DNA of 64,000 nucleotides from DAOMNO01 sp035443885 (GTDB lineage: Bacteria; Planctomycetota; Phycisphaerae; Phycisphaerales; SM1A02), in NCBI GenBank assembly GCA_035443885.1, contig DAOMNO010000013.1, positions 1 through 64,000 of the forward strand, read 5' to 3'. How positions within the stretch are numbered: the stretch's first letter is position 1; each line of letters starts with the position of its first letter. A program made the translations under genes and the position numbers. The notes under the pieces are model-generated. The model was not told the origin of the DNA. It was given only the letters and a program-made list of their open reading frames with translations, and ran no database searches. Positions 60,501-64,000 of the stretch are shown piece by piece.

Positions 60501-61061
60501 ATTCACATTCAAGGCATGAATCAAGCCTCACTTGAGGTGTACGAACGCGACCTCTACGCAGCCGCGGGCGACAAACACGGTCTGCTCATCGACGTTCGCA
60601 ACAATGGCGGCGGCAGTACGGCGGATCGCATTCTGGCGTCCATCATGGTGCAGCCACACGCCTACACCATTCCGCGCGGCGCCCCGCTTGATGCAGTGGG
60701 CCACTACCCACAGGACCGCCTGTTCATCCAGCGTTACACGCTGCCCATCAACATGCTGTGCAACGAAAAGAGCTTCTCCAACGCGGAAATCATCTCGCAC
60801 GCCTTCAAGACACTTGGGCGAGGCACGCTCGTCGGGCAGGAAACCTACGGCGGGGTCATCTCCACCGGCGGGTTCTCGCTCATCGACGGCACCACCGTGC
60901 GCATGCCCTTCCGCGGCTGGTACCTGCCGGACGGCACCGACATGGAAGACACCGGCGCCGTGCCGGACATCATCGTGAACCAGACGCCCGAAGCCGAAGT
61001 CCGCGATGACGACGAACAACTCCGCGCCGCGGTGGATGATTTGCTGAAGCGATTGGAGTAG
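57525..61061 (+). CDS. tricorn protease homologue
   Basis: A large secreted peptidase of 1178 residues. The start at 57525 has GGAAGG eight bases upstream and opens into a signal peptide (MMIAARFRTLFSSFVLVALLLGATTRAEA). Two beta-propellers with PD40-like repeats follow (PSVSPDGSQIVFSWRGDLW; ARWAGRDGTLIYLSDRE; PRWSADGRVLSFISNR). Next is a charged low-complexity insert (KKKEEAPAEAKEDKAE), then a PDZ domain (about 870-950) and an S41 protease core. The catalytic serine is in the SFSNAE motif (S1083/S1085), followed by LVGQETYGGVISTGG. In archaea tricorn degrades proteasome products; a secreted bacterial form would act on peptides in the periplasm. Confidence 0.9.
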   Translation: MMIAARFRTLFSSFVLVALLLGATTRAEAANVDLPRFPSVSPDGSQIVFSWRGDLWKVSSQGGHAARMTSHTADELHSAWSPCGTRIAFNSTRDGYANIYLMNADGTNVQQVTNIDRACIITGWGADENGAEVITFEAQLDGDVYRSLRPYMVSPQGGDLRRIHHAFGSQPAINHDGSKVAFTRGGYYYGWQRRHYRGSESMQVWLYDRATDAFTQLTHRRGNDGNARWAGRDGTLIYLSDREMDTVNLYRMNASRGDAASTRLTSFNGRDVQDFDVSADGRTVVFNVWDTLYVLNLAAAGAQPRALTITANEDDRDNYEVRSVNRDVSEAALSPDGQVMAYIAYGGVYVRNITDKSPTRAVTTNNGAARHRDLAWSPDGLKLYFTSDQDGTDSIYAATVTMTRSEVRENFESALKKKEEAPAEAKEDKAENGDTPPTPNTSDTPTAEDKPAPRSGARREEKLPRELDPKRWHDAVTFGIAPVVQTTHNDRMASPSPDGKSLAFKRSQGDLMILNLATREERLLVPGWDMSIHWRWSPDSKHIAYSQNDLNFTSDIRIIAADGSSPPVNITRHPYNDQQPRWSADGRVLSFISNRIGREYDVWMVYLDRNLESLTALELEKYYEEAVKEARKLKPLPTRPEKPKPAERSNKSEDDNGEKKDEDKPDEGKPDILKQPIELHLDDAYLRLRRVTTLSGSETGLEMTPAGDRYIFLATGGGPPPSRGLYSIKWDGSDLKRISSSVNVQHLTLTGDRVVFVSGGRAGTTPVSGGSDTYYDISHTVRLDLQAQAEQKFREAARVLGESFYHHNMTGLDWDALTLEYLALARQTRTANEFNHVGNRFLGELNRSHLGIRAGDPPSPNRQASGRLGTRHERVALNDGRHGFRVLEIIPKGPAAPGSAPKGMELQLGDIITAIELEPFSPTDTVESRLQGMIGREVILTIQRAGANGDPVEVNTLITPTSYGAENQLRYEAWCDRNRQLVAEWSGGRLGYIHIQGMNQASLEVYERDLYAAAGDKHGLLIDVRNNGGGSTADRILASIMVQPHAYTIPRGAPLDAVGHYPQDRLFIQRYTLPINMLCNEKSFSNAEIISHAFKTLGRGTLVGQETYGGVISTGGFSLIDGTTVRMPFRGWYLPDGTDMEDTGAVPDIIVNQTPEAEVRDDDEQLRAAVDDLLKRLE

Positions 61062-61076
61062 GAACCAAAGGCGGAA

Positions 61077-62063
61077 CTACATCCACGGCAGCTTGTCGAG
61101 ATCGACATTGCCGCCGGAGAGGATCACACCCGCGCGGCGGATGCCGCCGTGCCCCAGACCGAGCGAGCGAAACTCGTCGGACATGGCGACCGCGAAAGCG
61201 ACGGCGGAACTCGGCTCGATGACGATCTTCATGCGCTCGAACACCAGCCGCATGGCGCGGATGATTTCATCCTCTCGCACGGTGATGACGCGCTCCACGT
61301 TCTCGCGGATGATCGACCATGTGATTTCAGAAAGGCTCGTGAGCAGGCCGTCTGCGATTGTGTTCGGACTGGTCTGCTCGATGAGCACGCCGGCGCGGAG
61401 CGAACGGGCGACATCATCCGCGCCCAGCGGCTCCGCTGCGATGATGCGAATGGACGGATCGAGGCTTTTGGCCGCCAGTGCAATGCCGCTGGTCATGCCG
61501 CCACCGCCGACGGGAACGATGATGGCGTCGAGACCAACGCCGCCGACCTGCTCGAAAAGTTCCAGCGCGATGGTGCCCTGTCCAGCGATGATGTCCGGGT
61601 GGTCGTAGGGCGGGATGAGTTCCGCGCCGGTGGCTGCAACGACTTCCGCCGTGAGAGCCTTCCGCGCGGGGAGATTCGGCTCGCAGAGGTAAATCTTGCC
61701 GCCGTAGCCTGCAACGGCTTCCTGCTTGCACTTCGGCGCATTTCGCGGCATGACGATGTGTGCGGTGATGCCCCGAATCGACGCGGCAAGGGCGAGAGCC
61801 TGCGCGTGATTGCCGGAGCTGTGCGTTACGACGCCACGTGCGGCGACTTCGTCGCTGAGCTTCATCACGGCGTTGCATGCGCCGCGGAACTTGAACGCGC
61901 CGACCCGCTGGAAGTTCTCGCACTTGAAGAACAATTCACAGCCGGCGAGCCGGTCCAGCGTGGCGCAGGTCATCACCGGCGTGCGATGGGCGAACGGCGC
62001 GATGCGAATGGCTGCATCACGCACCGAGGCAAGATCAACCAGAAAGTCTGTCATCAGAGGCAT
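61077..62063 (-). CDS. threonine dehydratase / serine racemase-like PLP enzyme
   Basis: Fold-type II PLP enzyme of 328 residues. The PLP lysine is K58 in GAFKFRGA; the phosphate loop is SSGNHAQALALAAS, and VPVGGGGMTSGIA binds the cofactor phosphate. The lack of the C-terminal regulatory ACT domain fits catabolic threonine dehydratase or serine racemase rather than the biosynthetic IlvA. The two cannot be told apart here. It is convergent with the tricorn gene and 26 bases downstream of dapL. Confidence 0.85.
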   Translation of the reverse strand: MPLMTDFLVDLASVRDAAIRIAPFAHRTPVMTCATLDRLAGCELFFKCENFQRVGAFKFRGACNAVMKLSDEVAARGVVTHSSGNHAQALALAASIRGITAHIVMPRNAPKCKQEAVAGYGGKIYLCEPNLPARKALTAEVVAATGAELIPPYDHPDIIAGQGTIALELFEQVGGVGLDAIIVPVGGGGMTSGIALAAKSLDPSIRIIAAEPLGADDVARSLRAGVLIEQTSPNTIADGLLTSLSEITWSIIRENVERVITVREDEIIRAMRLVFERMKIVIEPSSAVAFAVAMSDEFRSLGLGHGGIRRAGVILSGGNVDLDKLPWM

Positions 62064-62088
62064 GGGTCACCAGGAAGGCGCAAGGCGT

Positions 62089-63339
62089 TCACACATTCGC
62101 CGTCAGCGACTGCATGCGGCGCACAACTTCTTCGACATTCTCCCGGCTGTTGAATGCAGAAATCCTGAAGTACCCTTCGCCGCAGCGGCCAAAGCCCGCG
62201 CCGGGCGTAACGACCACGTTGGCATCTTCCAACATGCGGTCAAACATCGCCCATGAGCCGACACCTTCCGGGCAGGCGACCCACACATACGGCGCGTTGC
62301 GGCCACCCCAGCAGCGAAGGCCGATCGCTTCACAACCCTTGCGCAAAATGGCAGCGTTGCCGAGGTAGAAATCGGTGAGTTCTCTCGTCTGGCGGATGCC
62401 CGCTTCGCTGTAGAGGGCTTCCGCGCCGCGCTGCACGATGTATGACACGCCGTTGGACTTGGTACTCCACCGCCTTGACCACAGGCCGTGCAAAGGCACT
62501 TCCTTGCCGTCCGCCGTGCGGCCGGCAAGCTCCTTCGGGCACACGGTATAGCCGCAACGAATGCCGGTGAACCCACCGTTCTTGGAAAAGCTGTGAAACT
62601 CCATCGCGCAGCGCCGTGCACCGTCAATCTCGTAGATGGAGCGAGGCAGGCCCGCATCGCGAATGTACGACTCGTACGCCACGTCGTACAGGATGATCGC
62701 CTTGTGGTGCAGCGCGTACTGCACCCATGCTTCAAGCTGCTCGCGCGTAATCATCGCGCCGGTCGGGTTGTTGGGATAGCAGAGATAGATCACATCCAGC
62801 CGCTCGGCGGGAATCTCCGGCACGAAGTTGTTTTCCGCCGTGCAGGGCATGTACACCAGCCCCTCGTAGTCGCCCGCTTCGCGTGCGGCGCCGGTGTGGC
62901 CTGCCATCACGTTCGTATCGACATATACGGGATACACCGGATCGGTGATACCGATGCGGTTGCGATGCTCCAGTGAAAGAATGTCGAGCACTGCGCCGCA
63001 GTCCACCTTAGAGCCATCCGAAAGGAAGATTTCATCCGCAGCAATGTCGAGGCCTCGCGATGCGAAATCACCCTTGGCGATTGCTTCGCGGATGAAGGCG
63101 TGGCCGAAGGGCGGGCCATAGCCGCGAAATGTCTCGCGCTTGCCCATGTCGTCCACGGCGCGATGCATCGCTTCGAGCGACGCGGCAGGGAGCGGCTCGG
63201 TTACATCACCGATGCCGCAACGAATGATGCGCTTGGCGAGTTCCGGCTTGGTCTGCGCGAAGGCCGTTACGCGGCGTTCGATTTCGGGGAAGAGATAGCC
63301 GCTCTTGAGTTTCAGGTAATGCTCGTTGATAAACGCCAT
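62089..63339 (-). CDS. dapL: LL-diaminopimelate aminotransferase
   Basis: PLP enzyme converting tetrahydrodipicolinate directly to LL-diaminopimelate for lysine and peptidoglycan; the DapL route is found in plants, chlamydiae, planctomycetes and some others. The start at 63339 (MAFINEHYLKLKSGYLFPEI) gives 416 residues. Active-site features include IGDVTEPLP, the GYGPPFGHAFIREAI motif and the PLP lysine in HSFSKNGGFTGIRCGY. Other family blocks match DITDPVYPVYVDTNVMAG. AGGA lies 11 bases upstream. Confidence 0.95.
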   Translation of the reverse strand: MAFINEHYLKLKSGYLFPEIERRVTAFAQTKPELAKRIIRCGIGDVTEPLPAASLEAMHRAVDDMGKRETFRGYGPPFGHAFIREAIAKGDFASRGLDIAADEIFLSDGSKVDCGAVLDILSLEHRNRIGITDPVYPVYVDTNVMAGHTGAAREAGDYEGLVYMPCTAENNFVPEIPAERLDVIYLCYPNNPTGAMITREQLEAWVQYALHHKAIILYDVAYESYIRDAGLPRSIYEIDGARRCAMEFHSFSKNGGFTGIRCGYTVCPKELAGRTADGKEVPLHGLWSRRWSTKSNGVSYIVQRGAEALYSEAGIRQTRELTDFYLGNAAILRKGCEAIGLRCWGGRNAPYVWVACPEGVGSWAMFDRMLEDANVVVTPGAGFGRCGEGYFRISAFNSRENVEEVVRRMQSLTANV

Positions 63340-63427
63340 AGGCCGTAGTTTCCTGTCGTAATTATTGAGGTTGCTGATGATATCACCGCGCACGGTGAAA
63401 ACCGGATCGATTCCTCCCGTGCCGCGC

Positions 63428-64000
63428 TCAACACGTACCCGACCGCTTCAGCTTCACGCCCAGATGGGACCGATCGACCCGCCCGCGAATCTGCAGAAGC
63501 GTCAGATCGGCCATGAGCTGACTCATCGGCAATTGCGTACGGGCGGCGATCTGATCGGGAAGCAAGCGATCTTCGTCAGCGAGCACTTCGACAATCGCAC
63601 GCTGGCCTTCGGTCAGGTTGTTATCGAACAGGCTTGGCGCGGTTGTCGCGCGGTCGTGGCCTGCCGCTTCCAGCGCACCGCGCACAGCGTGATTCGCCGC
63701 ATCAAGCTGGGCGAGCACGTCGGCGTGGTCGACGACGAGGGCAGCACCGCCTTCACGAATCAGCCGCAGGCAGCCTGCGGAAGCGGGTGAATCGACACGC
63801 CCCGGCAGGGCCATGACCTCTCGGCCGTGCTCCTCAGCGGCTAACCGCGCAGTAATCAGCGCGCCGCTGCGCTGTGCGGCTTCAATCACCAGCACGCCTA
63901 GGCTCAATCCGGAAATGATGCGGTTTCTTCGTGGGAAGTTCTTGGCCAAAGGCTCGACACGCATCGGATGCTCGCTCACGACTGCACCGCCTTCGGATGC
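63428..64000 (-). CDS. dprA: DNA processing protein DprA/Smf (partial, C-terminal part)
   Basis: The frame runs off the right edge, so only the C-terminal ~190 residues are seen. They start inside the Rossmann-like core (GGAVVSEHP, then NFPRRNRIISGLS and TARLAAEEHGREVMALPG), which is diagnostic for DprA, the single-strand-DNA loader of RecA in transformation. The last ~65 residues form the winged-helix DprA_WH-like end (EGQRAIVEVLADEDRLLPDQ). It lies 88 bases upstream of dapL on the same strand. Confidence 0.92.
   Translation of the reverse strand, partial: ASEGGAVVSEHPMRVEPLAKNFPRRNRIISGLSLGVLVIEAAQRSGALITARLAAEEHGREVMALPGRVDSPASAGCLRLIREGGAALVVDHADVLAQLDAANHAVRGALEAAGHDRATTAPSLFDNNLTEGQRAIVEVLADEDRLLPDQIAARTQLPMSQLMADLTLLQIRGRVDRSHLGVKLKRSGTC

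Noticed and set aside
1..64000. tRNA, rRNA, insertion sequences or prophage genes
   Set aside because: No cloverleaf with CCA-type end, conserved rRNA block, transposase motif or phage structural gene was found in reading through the gaps; a dedicated search tool could still find a missed tRNA.

Overview
The window looks like a chromosomal segment of a planctomycete, most likely of the class Phycisphaerae. The pointers are a secreted protein with a PEP-CTERM-type tail ending in ARRRRA, a five-haem cytochrome with a C-terminal dockerin-like repeat, a short CPxC...CPECG zinc-ribbon protein, LL-diaminopimelate aminotransferase, an adenosylcobalamin-dependent ribonucleotide reductase, high GC, and GTG/TTG starts preceded by AGGAG-type sites. 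Peptidoglycan genes (ftsW, murG) are present. I see no rRNA, tRNA, CRISPR, insertion sequence or prophage; the segment is gene-dense and mostly housekeeping. The taxonomic call is an inference from these traits.

Layout. 0.2-8.4 kb (+): ptsP, a long RNase E/G carrying an IF2_N-like domain, dxr and the site-2 protease rseP. 8.4-19.8 kb: mainly minus-strand envelope and secreted proteins, namely two paralogous secreted LTXXQ-like proteins, a Cys-rich secreted protein behind a poly-G promoter spacer, a plant-type ferredoxin-NADP reductase, a fibro-slime protein, the cytochrome-dockerin fusion and a PEP-CTERM protein, plus a TPR-sulfotransferase (+). 20-26.7 kb: miaB (-), then lipoprotein-ftsW-murG and a receiver-like protein/diguanylate cyclase pair (+). 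26.8-33.4 kb (-): pepP-accB-accC, a membrane coiled-coil protein, and a cobalamin/iron-type ABC importer. 33.5-40.4 kb: coiled-coil membrane protein (+), ABC exporter, aroA, groES and uvrD (-). 40.9-47.8 kb: dcd, zinc-ribbon microprotein and nrdJ (+), a solitary nuoA (-), and a TonB-like protein (+). 47.8-57.3 kb: esterase (-), DUF4097-like lipoprotein (+), FHA-GAF-PP2C phosphatase (-), small lipoprotein and 5-oxoprolinase/hydantoinase fusion (+), STAS protein (-). 57.5-64 kb: tricorn-like protease (+), threonine dehydratase-like enzyme, dapL and a partial dprA (-).

How they work together. Several genes form coupled operons with 4-base ATGA overlaps (btuF/fecB-like, permease and ATPase; pepP/accB; Cys-rich protein/LTXXQ protein; receiver-like protein/diguanylate cyclase). 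The cobalamin-type importer and B12-dependent ribonucleotide reductase suggest B12 use. The phosphatase and STAS protein are of the partner-switching type.

The most unusual signals are outside the coding regions. (i) A run of 12 G lies directly behind a consensus TTGACA box upstream of the Cys-rich secreted protein, which looks like a phase-variable promoter. (ii) Arrays of 7-, 8- or 9-bp units fill the intercistronic gaps of aroA/ABC, ftsW/murG, accB/accC and groES/aroA. Two of these occur as inverted pairs in which one arm holds the stop codon of the upstream gene and the other abuts the start of the downstream gene. (iii) A 93-bp compound palindrome made of two hairpins inside a 16-bp inverted repeat follows the sulfotransferase gene.
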